DNA of 64,000 nt from Deltaproteobacteria bacterium (GTDB lineage: Bacteria > Myxococcota_A > Polyangia > Nannocystales > Nannocystaceae): NCBI GenBank assembly GCA_016709225.1, contig JADJEE010000012.1, forward strand, positions 1,903,501 to 1,967,500, given 5' to 3'. Both the position numbers and the translations under genes were made by a program. Position 1 is the stretch's first letter, and each line of letters begins with the position of its first letter. This document shows positions 40,370-48,545 of this stretch, one piece after another. The notes under the pieces were generated by a model. It was not told where the DNA came from, did no database searches, and saw only the letters and a list, made by a program, of their open reading frames with translations.

Positions 40370-41464
40370 ATGCCCGGCCCCTCTCGCATCCTGATCGTCG
40401 ACGACTCGGTGGTCGTTCGCCGAATGCTCTCCGACCTGGTGAGCTCCGACCCCGACCTCGAGCTGGCGGGCACCGCATCGAACGGTCAGCTCGCGCTCCA
40501 GAAGCTTCCGCAGCTCGCCGTCGATCTGGTGGTCATGGACGTCGAGATGCCCGGGATGGACGGCATCGAAGCCGTCGGACGCATCCGCGTCGACTGGCCC
40601 CGCCTCCCGGTGATGATGTGCAGCTCCCTGACGGCCCGCGGCGCCGACGCGACGCTGCGAGCCCTGGCCGCCGGCGCCACCGACTACGTCGCGAAGCCCT
40701 CCGGCCTCGGCAACGCCGAGGGCCTCGAGGGCTTCAAGCGCGAGTTCGTCGCGAAGCTCAAGGGCCTCGCGGGTCTGCGTCGCTCGGACGGCGTCGTGGC
40801 GATGCCGGTCGCCCCCCAGCGCCCGATCTCCAACGCTCGCCGCACGCCTTCGAAGCGGCCCGCCGTGCTCGCGATTGGCTGCTCCACCGGTGGCCCCAAC
40901 GCGCTCGCCCGCGTGTTCGCCGACCTCCCCGGTGACATCGGCGTGCCGATCGTCATCACCCAGCACATGCCGCCGCTCTTCACCCGCATGCTCGCCGAAC
41001 GCCTGACTGCGACCTCGGCGATCCCGGTGAAGGAAGCCGAGACCGGCGATGAGCTGCTCCCGAACCACGCGTACATCGCCCCCGGCGACTACCACATGGC
41101 GTTGCGTCGCGACGGCGTGCGGGTGCGCGTCGTGCTCAACCAGGATCCGCCGGAGAACTCCTGCCGCCCCGCGGTGGATGTCATGTTTCGCTCGGTCGCG
41201 GCGCTCTTCGGTCCCGACGTCATCGCTGCGGTGATGACGGGCATGGGGCAAGACGGCGCCGTCGGCTCGCGGCACGTCGCTGACGCCGGCGGCTGGGTGA
41301 TCACCCAAGACGCCGCCAGCTGCGTCGTGCCGAGCATGCCCAATGCCGTCGTTGCGATCGGGGCCAGCCACGAGAGCGCCGAACTCGAGCAGCTCGGCAC
41401 CCTGTTCGGATTCCGCTGCAAGCCCGCGCAGGGCCTGCCCTCGAGATGGACCGCCGCCCTGTGA
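40370..41464 (+). CDS. cheB: Chemotaxis protein-glutamate methylesterase CheB
   Basis: CheB of 364 aa. The receiver domain (residues ~1-125) has the acidic pocket D11/D12 and phospho-acceptor Asp57 in VVMDVEMPGMDG. The methylesterase domain (~165-355) shows the catalytic triad contexts GCSTGGPNALARVF (Ser), ITQHMPPLFTRMLAERL (His) and AVMTGMGQDGAVG (Asp). It removes methyl groups from receptors when phosphorylated by CheA. It lies 40 bases after the terminator and just before the CheY-like gene. Confidence 0.95.
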   Translation: MPGPSRILIVDDSVVVRRMLSDLVSSDPDLELAGTASNGQLALQKLPQLAVDLVVMDVEMPGMDGIEAVGRIRVDWPRLPVMMCSSLTARGADATLRALAAGATDYVAKPSGLGNAEGLEGFKREFVAKLKGLAGLRRSDGVVAMPVAPQRPISNARRTPSKRPAVLAIGCSTGGPNALARVFADLPGDIGVPIVITQHMPPLFTRMLAERLTATSAIPVKEAETGDELLPNHAYIAPGDYHMALRRDGVRVRVVLNQDPPENSCRPAVDVMFRSVAALFGPDVIAAVMTGMGQDGAVGSRHVADAGGWVITQDAASCVVPSMPNAVVAIGASHESAELEQLGTLFGFRCKPAQGLPSRWTAAL

Positions 41465-41497
41465 CGCACGACGTCACCACCCACAAGGAACCAGCCC

Positions 41498-41875
41498 ATG
41501 CATGCCCTCGTCGTCGATGATTCTCGTGCCATTCGCTCCGTGATCGCTCGCATGCTGCGGGGGTTGGGGTGGACCGTCAGTGAGGCTGGCAACGGCCAGG
41601 AAGCCGTCGACGTGCTCGAGGGCCTCGAGTTCCCACCGGACATCGCACTGGTGGACTGGAACATGCCCGTCATGGATGGCTTCACGTTGGTCTGTGCGAT
41701 CCGCAGCGACGCGAAGTTCGACGACATGCGCATCATGATGGTGACCACCGAGACGGAGATCGAGCGCGTACAGCAGGCGCTGTCGGCCGGCGCCAACGAG
41801 TACATGATGAAGCCGTTCACCCAGGACTCGCTGATCGAGAAGCTTGGACTGCTCGGCCTCGCCGCGGCTGCTTGA
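41498..41875 (+). CDS. cheY: CheY-like single-domain response regulator
   Basis: Receiver-only protein of 125 aa with D7/D8, phospho-acceptor Asp53 (ALVDWNMPVMDGF), Thr83/84 and Lys105 (EYMMKPF). It should be phosphorylated by CheA and act on an output that is not encoded here, as no flagellar switch or pilus motor is in the window. An AAGGAA sequence precedes its ATG. The next gene has GGAGGAGG just before its start. Confidence 0.93.
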   Translation: MHALVVDDSRAIRSVIARMLRGLGWTVSEAGNGQEAVDVLEGLEFPPDIALVDWNMPVMDGFTLVCAIRSDAKFDDMRIMMVTTETEIERVQQALSAGANEYMMKPFTQDSLIEKLGLLGLAAAA

Positions 41876-41893
41876 CCCCGGAGGAGGTTTCCG

Positions 41894-42715
41894 ATGACCA
41901 CAGTACTCGAACCGCTCGACTATCAATGGCTCTGCACGTTCCTGCGTGATGAGTCGGCGCTCATCATCGACGAAAGCAAGGAATACCTCGTCACGACTCG
42001 GCTGCATCCGGTGATGAAGCAGTTCAGCATCGCCTCGCTGCCCGAGCTGGTGCGGAAGCTCCGTCAGCGGCCGCTGGCCGCGATCCACCAGGCCGTCATC
42101 GAGGCGATGACGACCAACGAGACCTCGTTCTTCCGGGATCTCCACCCGTTCGAGACCCTGCGCAACGACATCTTGCCGGAGATCGTCCGCAAGCGTGGCA
42201 GCAACGGCCTCAACATCTGGTGCGCGGCATCGTCGACCGGCCAAGAGCCGTACACGATCGCGATGGTGCTGCGCGACGCCTTCCCCGACGTCGCGGCAAA
42301 ATCGAAGATCCTCTGCACCGACATCAATGCGACCGTGCTCGCACGCACCGCCGAGGGCAAGTACTCCCAGCTCGAGGTCAACCGAGGTCTGCCCGCGACG
42401 ATGCTGGTGAAGTACTTCGAACGCGCCGGCACCGAGTGGCAAGTGAAGGCCGAGCTGCGCCGGATGATCGATACACGCCTGCTCAACCTGGCCTCGCCCT
42501 GGACGGGCATCCCGCCGATGGACATCGTGTTCATCCGCAACGTCCTCATCTACTTCGACGTCGAGACCCGGCGTGGGATCATCGGTCGGATCCGCAGGAA
42601 CATGGCGATGGACGGATTCCTGTTCGTCGGTGGTGCCGAGACGCTGTTGAACATCGACAGCGACCTGACGCGCACCACCGCCGGGCGCAGCACGCTGTAC
42701 AAGCGCGCGGCCTAG
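41894..42715 (+). CDS. cheR: Chemotaxis protein methyltransferase CheR
   Basis: CheR of 273 aa, which methylates glutamates on MCPs using S-adenosylmethionine. The N-terminal helical domain ends with TTNETSFFRDLHPFETL. The SAM-binding domain has IWCAASSTGQEPYTIAMVL, ILCTDINATVLARTAEGKYSQLEVNRGLP and DIVFIRNVLIYFD. A GGAGGAGG ribosome site lies 7 nt before the ATG. The TAG stop lies inside CTAGTACC, an octamer shared with two other gene ends. It is the last gene of the cluster. Confidence 0.95.
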   Translation: MTTVLEPLDYQWLCTFLRDESALIIDESKEYLVTTRLHPVMKQFSIASLPELVRKLRQRPLAAIHQAVIEAMTTNETSFFRDLHPFETLRNDILPEIVRKRGSNGLNIWCAASSTGQEPYTIAMVLRDAFPDVAAKSKILCTDINATVLARTAEGKYSQLEVNRGLPATMLVKYFERAGTEWQVKAELRRMIDTRLLNLASPWTGIPPMDIVFIRNVLIYFDVETRRGIIGRIRRNMAMDGFLFVGGAETLLNIDSDLTRTTAGRSTLYKRAA

Positions 42716-42781
42716 TACCTCGACCGTCGGCCGCGCTTGCCCCGGTTCACCGCTGCGCGGCGGCCGGTCGCTGCACCATCG

Positions 42782-42807
42782 CCCGCGGCTTTGCCCCGCG
42801 GCTTTGC
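42782..42807. repeat. 13-bp tandem duplication in promoter region
   Basis: CCCGCGGCTTTGC occurs twice back to back (42782-42794 and 42795-42807) just before the start of the next gene. The second copy runs into the TGCTAAGCT -10 box, so copy number could affect the promoter. Confidence 0.85.
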
Positions 42808-42813
42808 TAAGCT
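42805..42813 (+). promoter_or_regulatory. Extended -10 box TGC-TAAGCT
   Basis: TAAGCT ends 9 nt before the GTG at 42823 and is preceded by TGC; no Shine-Dalgarno sequence intervenes. It fits the leaderless-type class in this window. Confidence 0.5.
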
Positions 42814-42822
42814 CTCCGCGGG

Positions 42823-43992
42823 GTGGTGGTGGGTCGGCGCGTGCGCGGTGGATCGTGGGTGGCGGCGGCGGTGCTCGTGCACGCGACCCCCGCCGAGGCC
42901 GCGACGCCCTCGCTCCCCGCCGCGGCGGAGCCCGCCGGTGCTTCGAGCGTCGCCGTGACGATCCACGGCGACGAGGCCCAGCGCGCGGCACTGCAGATCC
43001 AGCTCGAGGGCGCGCTGCCCCGGGACGTGGCGTCGTCGATCGCAGCCGGGCCGGTCGACCTCGCCAGCGCCATCGCGCCTGCGCCCGTCGAGGCCGACAC
43101 GCTCGCGCGGGTGTGGATCGAGCTGGCCCCGGCCGATCGCGGCGGCGTGGTCACCGTCGCACTGGTCGACGGCCGCCACGAGCGCGTGCTGGTGCGGCAC
43201 ATCGCGGCACCCATCGGGGTCGATGCCGCCGTGCGCGAGACCATCGCGACGTTGGTCGCGAGCGCGATCGAGGCGCTGCGCGACGGCGCGGTGATCGGCA
43301 TCGAGCGCGCGGTGGCACAGGCGCAGCTCGACGCCGCGATCCCGCCGCCGCCCGCCGACAGCCCGACCTCGAGCACCGCGCCGGCACCACCGATGCGCGC
43401 CCAGCCGGGCCCGCCACCGACCGCGTCCGATCGACGCGGCGACGCACGCATCTCACTCCCGATCGAGCTCGGTTGGTCGTTGCTGGCGTGGTCGCGCGAG
43501 CAGCCGCTGCAGCATGGCCCGAGGCTCGCGCTCGGCGTGCTCTCGCGGGATCGTTGGCGCGCCGGTGCGGGGCTCTCGGGGCAGTATCGCCTGCCCGCAC
43601 GCGTGGCCCACGACGACGTGGGCCTGCGGCTCTCGAGCGGGTCTGTGCGCGTGTGGGCCGGCCTGCACCCTGGAATCACGCCACGCGTCGGGTTGCGGGC
43701 GCGGGTGGGCGCAGGCGTCGATCTCGTGCGGGCCAGCGTCTCCGCCACGACGCCCGGGGTGCGCACGCGCGTGGCCGCGGTGCACGCGCTGCCCGTGGTC
43801 CGCGCCTCGTTCGGCGTCGGTGTGTCGCTGACGCCCGGGCTGCAGCTGGCGCTCGATGCCGCGCTCGAGGTCGACCTCGTCGACACACGCTTCGTGCTGG
43901 AGGCGCCCGATCGCACCGTGTTCGACCCTTGGCGCGCACGCCCCGGCGTGACGCTGTCGTTGGCGTGGGATCCGCTGGTGCGGGCGAAGTGA
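42823..43992 (+). CDS. Exported protein, possible outer-membrane beta barrel
   Basis: Hypothetical protein of 389 aa starting at GTG 42823. The signal-like N-terminus (GGSWVAAAVLVHATPAEAA) has AxA cleavage near residue 27. The N-terminal half (~35-165) is a mixed domain with LARVWIELAPADRGGVVTVALVDGRHERV. A Pro/Ala/Ser linker (~170-205) leads to a C-terminal half (~215-385) with alternating hydrophobic strands such as ISLPIELGWSLLAW, VRVWAGLHPGITPRVGLRARVGAGVDL and VTLSLAWDPLV, as in small outer-membrane barrels. No family is recognised. The same strand continues with a lipoprotein and an ECF sigma factor. Confidence 0.65.
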   Translation: MVVGRRVRGGSWVAAAVLVHATPAEAATPSLPAAAEPAGASSVAVTIHGDEAQRAALQIQLEGALPRDVASSIAAGPVDLASAIAPAPVEADTLARVWIELAPADRGGVVTVALVDGRHERVLVRHIAAPIGVDAAVRETIATLVASAIEALRDGAVIGIERAVAQAQLDAAIPPPPADSPTSSTAPAPPMRAQPGPPPTASDRRGDARISLPIELGWSLLAWSREQPLQHGPRLALGVLSRDRWRAGAGLSGQYRLPARVAHDDVGLRLSSGSVRVWAGLHPGITPRVGLRARVGAGVDLVRASVSATTPGVRTRVAAVHALPVVRASFGVGVSLTPGLQLALDAALEVDLVDTRFVLEAPDRTVFDPWRARPGVTLSLAWDPLVRAK

Positions 43993-44042
43993 TCGATCCG
44001 CGGTGCCCGTGGCCACCCCTTCTGCGAGAGGACACTGCAAGC

Positions 44043-44741
44043 ATGACGCTTCGATCCCTTGGACTGGCCCTGTTCCCCCTGTCGCTCGCGCTCGCCTGCG
44101 ACGGCAAGATCCCGCTCGGTGAGGGCGAGAGCTCCTCCGGCGACATCGATACCGACGACTCCGCGAGCGCGAGCGCGAGCGAGACCGGCGCCGGCAGCTG
44201 CACGCCCGTCGACGACGAGCCCACCAGCAGCATGACCACGGTGCGCTTGACCAACGCACTGGCCACGCCGGTGGTCATCGCGGTGGTGCCGTTCTGCCCC
44301 GCCAACGACTACTATCAGATCGAATCGAGCGAGGATGAGCTCGCGCTGCACGTCGAGTCCTGCGGCAACTTCTGCGACCAGCTGGGGCAGCCGTGGGAGT
44401 GCCAGGCAGGCTGCATCAACCCGAACGACATCTTGATCTTGCCCGGTGGCAGTCACGAGTTCGAGCCCTGGGATGGACGACTGTGGGAATCGCGAGCGGT
44501 ACCCGATGCCTGCGGTCCGCTCAACACCGGCGAGTGCTTCCACGGCGTGGCGGCGAGCGGACCGCTGCAGATGACGGTGTGGTTCAAGCCCGCGACCGAA
44601 GACCTGTGCGACGGCACCTGCGAGTGCGCGGACGGTGAGGACTCCTGCGTGTTCGATCAGGAAGATCCAGGCTTCGACCTCGAGCCACGGGCGTGGAACT
44701 TCGACGCCAGCGACGCGAGCGTCGACGTCGTTCTCGAGTGA
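44043..44741 (+). CDS. Cysteine-containing lipoprotein, unknown
   Basis: Lipoprotein of 232 aa. The signal MTLRSLGLALFPLSLALAC has the lipobox ALAC. The stalk is rich in Ser, Asp and Glu (SSSGDIDTDDSASASASET). The globular part (residues ~60-225) contains TVRLTNALATPVVIAVVPFCP and several cysteine pairs (ESCGNFCDQLGQPWECQAGC, LCDGTCECADGEDSC), suggesting a disulfide-stabilised surface domain. No family is recognised. GAGAGGAC lies before the ATG. It directly precedes the ECF sigma factor gene (7-nt gap), so the regulator may be expressed with it. Confidence 0.75.
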   Translation: MTLRSLGLALFPLSLALACDGKIPLGEGESSSGDIDTDDSASASASETGAGSCTPVDDEPTSSMTTVRLTNALATPVVIAVVPFCPANDYYQIESSEDELALHVESCGNFCDQLGQPWECQAGCINPNDILILPGGSHEFEPWDGRLWESRAVPDACGPLNTGECFHGVAASGPLQMTVWFKPATEDLCDGTCECADGEDSCVFDQEDPGFDLEPRAWNFDASDASVDVVLE

Positions 44742-44748
44742 GCACGAC

Positions 44749-45372
44749 GTGACGGCCCGCGCGAGCACGATCGATCCCGAGCTGTCGGTGCGCGAGCCCG
44801 ACGCGCTGGTCGAGCGTGCGCGTGCGGGCGAGCGTGGTGCACTCGAGGCCCTGCTGCAGGGCGTCGCGCCCCGCGTGCTCGCGGCGGTGCGAGGCGTGGT
44901 CGGCCGCGAGGCCGGCGATGCCGAGGATCTCGCCCAGGAGAGCCTCGTTGCGCTGGTGCGCGCGCTGCCGTCGTTCCGCGGCGACTGTGCGATCGCGTCG
45001 TTCGCCTGCGGGGTCGCGGTGCGCACGGCCCTGCGATCCCGTCGCAAGTGGTTGCGACGGCGCCGCAAGGACGACGAGCGCGCGCTGCTGGCCGACACCA
45101 CGCCGGTGGCCGACGATCCCGAGCGCGAACTCCAGCGACATCGGCGGCTCGCAGTGATGCGATCGCTGCTACGCGAGCTGCCGATCGAGCAGGCCGAAGC
45201 GTTCGCCATGCGTTGCCTGCTGGGCGACTCGCTGCCCGAGATCGCCGCTGCGAGCGGCGCCAACCTCAACACGTTGCGCAGCCGCATCCGCCTGGCACGG
45301 ACGGCGCTGCTGCGACGGATCCACGACGATGCCACGCTGCAGGAACTCTTCGAGGTGACCGATGTCGGATGA
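44749..45372 (+). CDS. ECF-type RNA polymerase sigma factor
   Basis: Sigma-70 family ECF factor of 207 aa. Region 2 (residues ~20-95) has DALVERARAGERGALEALLQ and GDAEDLAQESLVALVRALPSF. Region 4 (~135-190) has LRELPIEQAEAFAMRCLLGDSLPEIAAASGANLNTLRSRIRLARTALL. Start GTG 44749 is chosen, as the upstream codons overlap the lipoprotein gene. The stop overlaps the following gene by 11 nt; that gene encodes a membrane protein likely to act as its anti-sigma partner. Confidence 0.88.
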   Translation: MTARASTIDPELSVREPDALVERARAGERGALEALLQGVAPRVLAAVRGVVGREAGDAEDLAQESLVALVRALPSFRGDCAIASFACGVAVRTALRSRRKWLRRRRKDDERALLADTTPVADDPERELQRHRRLAVMRSLLRELPIEQAEAFAMRCLLGDSLPEIAAASGANLNTLRSRIRLARTALLRRIHDDATLQELFEVTDVG

Positions 45373-46216
45373 ACCCACGCGCCGTCGCTCGCTCGAGTCG
45401 CAGCTACACGACGACATCGTCGTCGACACCCGCGCGCAGCACGGCGACGAGCACCGGCTCGCACGCGTGGTCGGTGGCGCGCTCGCGACCGGCGGGGGCC
45501 TCGGGATGCTGTGGTTGGCGCTGCGATCGATCACGGCCAGCAAGGTGGTGATGATCGCGGTCGGCACGGCGGCGATCACCAGCGCTACCGCGTGGGTGAT
45601 CGCGAGCGGCGAGCCCGACGGGGTCACCGTCGGCGCGACGCCGCGGGCGAGCGCGGGCGACAGCGACGCAGGTGTCGACCCGAGGCAGGACCACGCGACG
45701 CAGCCGCCGGCGACGCTCGACACGATCCATGCGCCCGCCGTGCCACCACCGCCCGACCCGGGCTCGACCGGCGCGACGCCCCGGCCCATCCGACCCGCGG
45801 CCGCGACCCCGCCGTCGGCCGAGATCGCAAAGCGCGACGACACCGCCCTCGACGACGCCGCGACCCTGCTCGAACGTGCTGCGCTGGCCCGTCGCGACGG
45901 TCGCAGCGACGAGGCGATCGCGATCTATCGCGCGATCGAGCGGCGCTTCCCCGGCTCGCGCGAGCACGCGGTCGCCTGTGTCGCGCTCGGGCGTGCACTG
46001 CTCGCGAGCGATGCCGACGCCGCGCTCGAGACCTTCGACGGCTGTCTGCGCGATCATCCCCGTGGGCAGCTCGCCGAGCCTGCACTGGTCGGACGCGCCG
46101 AGGCCCTGGCCGCGCTCGGCCGCCACGGCGACGAGGCCGCCGCGTGGGTCGAGCTGCTGCGACGCTTCCCCGACTCGCTGCACGCCGAGCGCGCCCGCAG
46201 CCGCAGCGGGCGGTGA
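45362..46216 (+). CDS. Membrane protein with TPR-like tail, probable anti-sigma partner
   Basis: Protein of 284 aa. The N-terminal ~35 residues are cytoplasmic and charged. A hydrophobic region follows at ~38-85, with one or two helices (VVGGALATGGGLGMLWLAL and VVMIAVGTAAITSATAWVIA). Then come a Pro/Ala/Thr-rich periplasmic linker (~90-160) and a TPR-like C-terminal region (~165-280), with repeats such as LERAALARRDGRSDEAIAIYRAIERRFPGSREH and ALGRALLASDADAALETF. The overlap with the ECF gene suggests an anti-sigma role, although no zinc anti-sigma HxxxCxxC motif is visible. Its stop is 3 bases from the next, convergent gene. Confidence 0.7.
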   Translation: MSDEPTRRRSLESQLHDDIVVDTRAQHGDEHRLARVVGGALATGGGLGMLWLALRSITASKVVMIAVGTAAITSATAWVIASGEPDGVTVGATPRASAGDSDAGVDPRQDHATQPPATLDTIHAPAVPPPPDPGSTGATPRPIRPAAATPPSAEIAKRDDTALDDAATLLERAALARRDGRSDEAIAIYRAIERRFPGSREHAVACVALGRALLASDADAALETFDGCLRDHPRGQLAEPALVGRAEALAALGRHGDEAAAWVELLRRFPDSLHAERARSRSGR

Positions 46217-46219
46217 TCG

Positions 46220-46561
46220 TCAGCGCCAGATGTACGCCCGCGGGGCGCCATCGACCTCGAGCACCAGCACCGGCGTCTGCGTGGTGTCGAGCACGAGCTC
46301 GACGTCGTCGCCCATCGCGAGCGTGTCGACCAGCGCGTCGAGGCTGGTGCGCTGCGGCACCCCGAGGAAGGCAGTGCGTAGCGCGGCATCGTCCCCCGCG
46401 TGGACCTCGACCAGCGCCATGTCGTCGTCGAGCTCGAGCTCACGCTCGAGCACGGCCGCGCCCGGTGCCACGGCGACGTCCGTGCGTCCGCATGCGGAAC
46501 CCAGGGTGGCGAGCAGCAGGAGCGACGTTACGAGCATCGTGCGGAGCATGCCCGCAAGCAT
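46220..46561 (-). CDS. Small lipoprotein, unknown
   Basis: Hypothetical lipoprotein of 113 aa. The signal MLRTMLVTSLLLLATLGSAC ends in the lipobox LGSAC. The mature domain (residues ~25-110) includes ALVEVHAGDDAALRTAFLGV and VELVLDTTQTPVLVLEVDGAPRAYIW, probably beta-rich. The start may be ATG 46561 or the one four codons later. No family is recognised. The frame runs on upstream into low-complexity Ser codons that overlap the PH-domain gene and are unlikely to be coding. Confidence 0.6.
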   Translation of the reverse strand: MLAGMLRTMLVTSLLLLATLGSACGRTDVAVAPGAAVLERELELDDDMALVEVHAGDDAALRTAFLGVPQRTSLDALVDTLAMGDDVELVLDTTQTPVLVLEVDGAPRAYIWR

Positions 46562-46592
46562 CGGCCCCTGGCCGACCGCGCTTGAGCGCGAG

Positions 46593-47219
46593 CTACTGCT
46601 GCTCGAAGTGACCGTGCTCGAGCCCGTGGCCGTCGCCGACCAGCTCCATCGGCCGGTTGCTGTGTCGGGCCAGCTGCACCGCGTCACGCAGGCGCTCGAA
46701 CAGCTCGCGGGGGTTCGGCAGGCCGTACAGCACGAGCTCCGGCGTCGACTGATCGGTGCTCGACACCGTCACGCGTGCGACCCCGACGACGCGATCCCAC
46801 AGGCTCTGGCTGTACTTGACGTCGAGCACGCGCCACAGCTCGAGGCTGTCGACGGTCTTGCTCAGCACGCCGCGCTCGAACTCGATGCGACGCAGCGTGA
46901 TCTTGTAGCGCGTCGTGGTGTGACGCAGGAAGGTCCACAACAGGCCTGGCAAGCCGATGAGCGACAGCACCCACAGCGGCCAACTCTGGAACAGGGCGAT
47001 GTGCCCGAGCCCCCAGCCGAGCACACCCGCGGCCACCGATGCGAAGATCCACTTCACGTAGTCGAACACGTACGCGCCCTGCTTGGCCGGGCCGTAGTAG
47101 ATGATTTCTTCGTTGCCGGGCTGTGCGACCGAGCCGGCCGGGGCCTGTGCACGCGCAGGTGTGGACGGCTGCTGCGGCTGGAGGGACGACGGCGGGGGCG
47201 GACCTTGATTGGCTGACAT
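46593..47219 (-). CDS. Membrane protein with bacterial PH domain (DUF304-like)
   Basis: Protein of 208 aa. A Pro/Gln/Ser-rich cytoplasmic N-terminus (residues ~1-35) leads to NEEIIYYGPAKQGAYVFDYVKW, typical of bPH2/YdbT-like proteins. Two transmembrane helices follow (~52-72 and 77-93). Next is a PH-like domain (~95-190) with TTTRYKITLRRIEFERGVLSKTVDSLELWRVLDVKYSQS and VTVSSTDQSTPELVLYGLPNPRELFERLRDAV. The C-terminus has a histidine-rich end (GHGLEHGHFEQQ). Such proteins are membrane-associated and poorly characterised. A TGCTATCCT box lies 30 nt before the ATG. Confidence 0.82.
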   Translation of the reverse strand: MSANQGPPPPSSLQPQQPSTPARAQAPAGSVAQPGNEEIIYYGPAKQGAYVFDYVKWIFASVAAGVLGWGLGHIALFQSWPLWVLSLIGLPGLLWTFLRHTTTRYKITLRRIEFERGVLSKTVDSLELWRVLDVKYSQSLWDRVVGVARVTVSSTDQSTPELVLYGLPNPRELFERLRDAVQLARHSNRPMELVGDGHGLEHGHFEQQ

Positions 47220-47249
47220 CGTGAGCTTGGCGTCTTCGCGGCGCGTCAG

Positions 47250-47258
47250 AGGATAGCA
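47250..47258 (-). promoter_or_regulatory. Extended -10 box TGC-TATCCT for the PH-domain gene
   Basis: On the minus strand TGCTATCCT ends 30 nt before the ATG at 47219. The same nonamer lies before the RNA methyltransferase gene (60406-60414), where the leader is also longer. Confidence 0.5.
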
Positions 47259-47389
47259 GCGTCAGCGACCCGACGCTGGCGCAGCCCGTTGCCGCGTGCG
47301 AGGGGCCAGCGAGCGACGGTCCGCGGGACAATACCGCGTGCAGCGGGACTTCTTCCGCGTGCGCCCGCTCCGGGCGCGAGGACCCGCCC

Positions 47390-48481
47390 ATGCGTGCAAC
47401 ACCCGGTTTCGTCATCCATCTCGGCCTCGCGGCCGCATGCACCGTCGACGCTGCGAGCGACGACGCGAGCGCGTTCACTGCCACCGAGACCGAGACCGCG
47501 GCTGACGGCTCGACCACCGCGTCGACGGGCAGCGCCACGGGTGCATCGGCCACGGCTGCCAGCGCGACGGCGACCGGCGCCACGAGCATCGACACGGCGG
47601 CGGATGACGCCAGCGACAGCACCGACGACGACGGTCACGGCGACTCCACGGGCGGCGCGCCCGACGATGGCGCGTTGCCGGCGAAGCTCGTGGCCGGCTA
47701 CTGGCAGATGTGGCAAGGCCCGCGGGTCGCCGAGATCACGGCGAACGCCCCCGAGTACAACCTCCAGTACGCCGCGTTTGCGCTGGGCACCGAGTCGGGC
47801 ACTGGCCACGTGTCGTTCGACCCGGTGTACTCGCCGCCCGACGAGCTACGGCTCGACATCGCGGCCAGCCGCGCCGCGGGCTCGCGCTGGCTGCTCAGCA
47901 TCGGTGGCGGTGGCGAGGGCGCGATCACCTTGCTCGAGGCCTCGCATGCCGACCAGATGGTCGCGTCGCTCATCCCCATCATCGACGACTACGGCTTCGA
48001 CGGCATCGACTTCGACCTCGAGTCGGGGCCGGACGGCTGGAGCGTCGACGCGATGGCCGCGGTCGCGCAGCAACTCGACGCACACTACGGCCCGCAGTTC
48101 ATCATCTCGGCCGCACCGCGCCCCTACGAGGACGAGTACCGCGATGCCGCCCTCGCGATGGGCGACACGCTCGACCTGTTCGGGTTCCAGTTCTACGACG
48201 CGCCCGAGTTCAACGACCCGCAGTTCCTGCACGACAACATCGTCTATCGCGTGAACCAAGCCATCGACCTCGGCATCCCGGCGTCGAAGATCATGATCGG
48301 CTGCATCACGTACTCCGACTACGGCTACGGGCACAACACGGTCGAGGTCTACCGCGACATCTTCCTCGAGCTCGAGCAGGACCACCCGGACCTGCGCGGG
48401 GTCTTCATCTGGGAGACGTCGCTCGATGCGCTCGAGGGCTGGAGCTTCGCCCACGGCATGGGCGCGGCGTTGCTGCCGTAG
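47390..48481 (+). CDS. GH18-family glycoside hydrolase lipoprotein (chitinase-like)
   Basis: Exported protein of 363 aa. The signal MRATPGFVIHLGLAAAC has the lipobox LAAAC. A Thr/Ser/Ala/Asp-rich stalk (residues ~20-95) links it to a TIM-barrel GH18 domain (~100-360). The catalytic motif is DGIDFDLES near residue 205 (DxxDxDxE; the glutamate is the proton donor). Other blocks are VAGYWQMWQGPR, WLLSIGGGGEGAITL and the C-terminal GVFIWETSLDALEGWSF. This family cleaves chitin or related N-acetylglucosamine polymers, which suits a predatory or scavenging bacterium. The enzyme is expected to be anchored at the cell surface. Length is normal for a single catalytic domain without a binding module. 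Confidence 0.88.
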   Translation: MRATPGFVIHLGLAAACTVDAASDDASAFTATETETAADGSTTASTGSATGASATAASATATGATSIDTAADDASDSTDDDGHGDSTGGAPDDGALPAKLVAGYWQMWQGPRVAEITANAPEYNLQYAAFALGTESGTGHVSFDPVYSPPDELRLDIAASRAAGSRWLLSIGGGGEGAITLLEASHADQMVASLIPIIDDYGFDGIDFDLESGPDGWSVDAMAAVAQQLDAHYGPQFIISAAPRPYEDEYRDAALAMGDTLDLFGFQFYDAPEFNDPQFLHDNIVYRVNQAIDLGIPASKIMIGCITYSDYGYGHNTVEVYRDIFLELEQDHPDLRGVFIWETSLDALEGWSFAHGMGAALLP

Positions 48482-48545
48482 CGAAGCGAAACGCGCTGCC
48501 GACGTGGCGATGGCCGTCGCGGCCCCGCCACGCGGCCGCACGACT

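Noticed and set aside
38069..41371. 1100-codon open frame on the - strand across mcp and cheB
   Set aside because: The opposite frames encode clear chemotaxis proteins; the minus translation has no motif and is shadow sequence.
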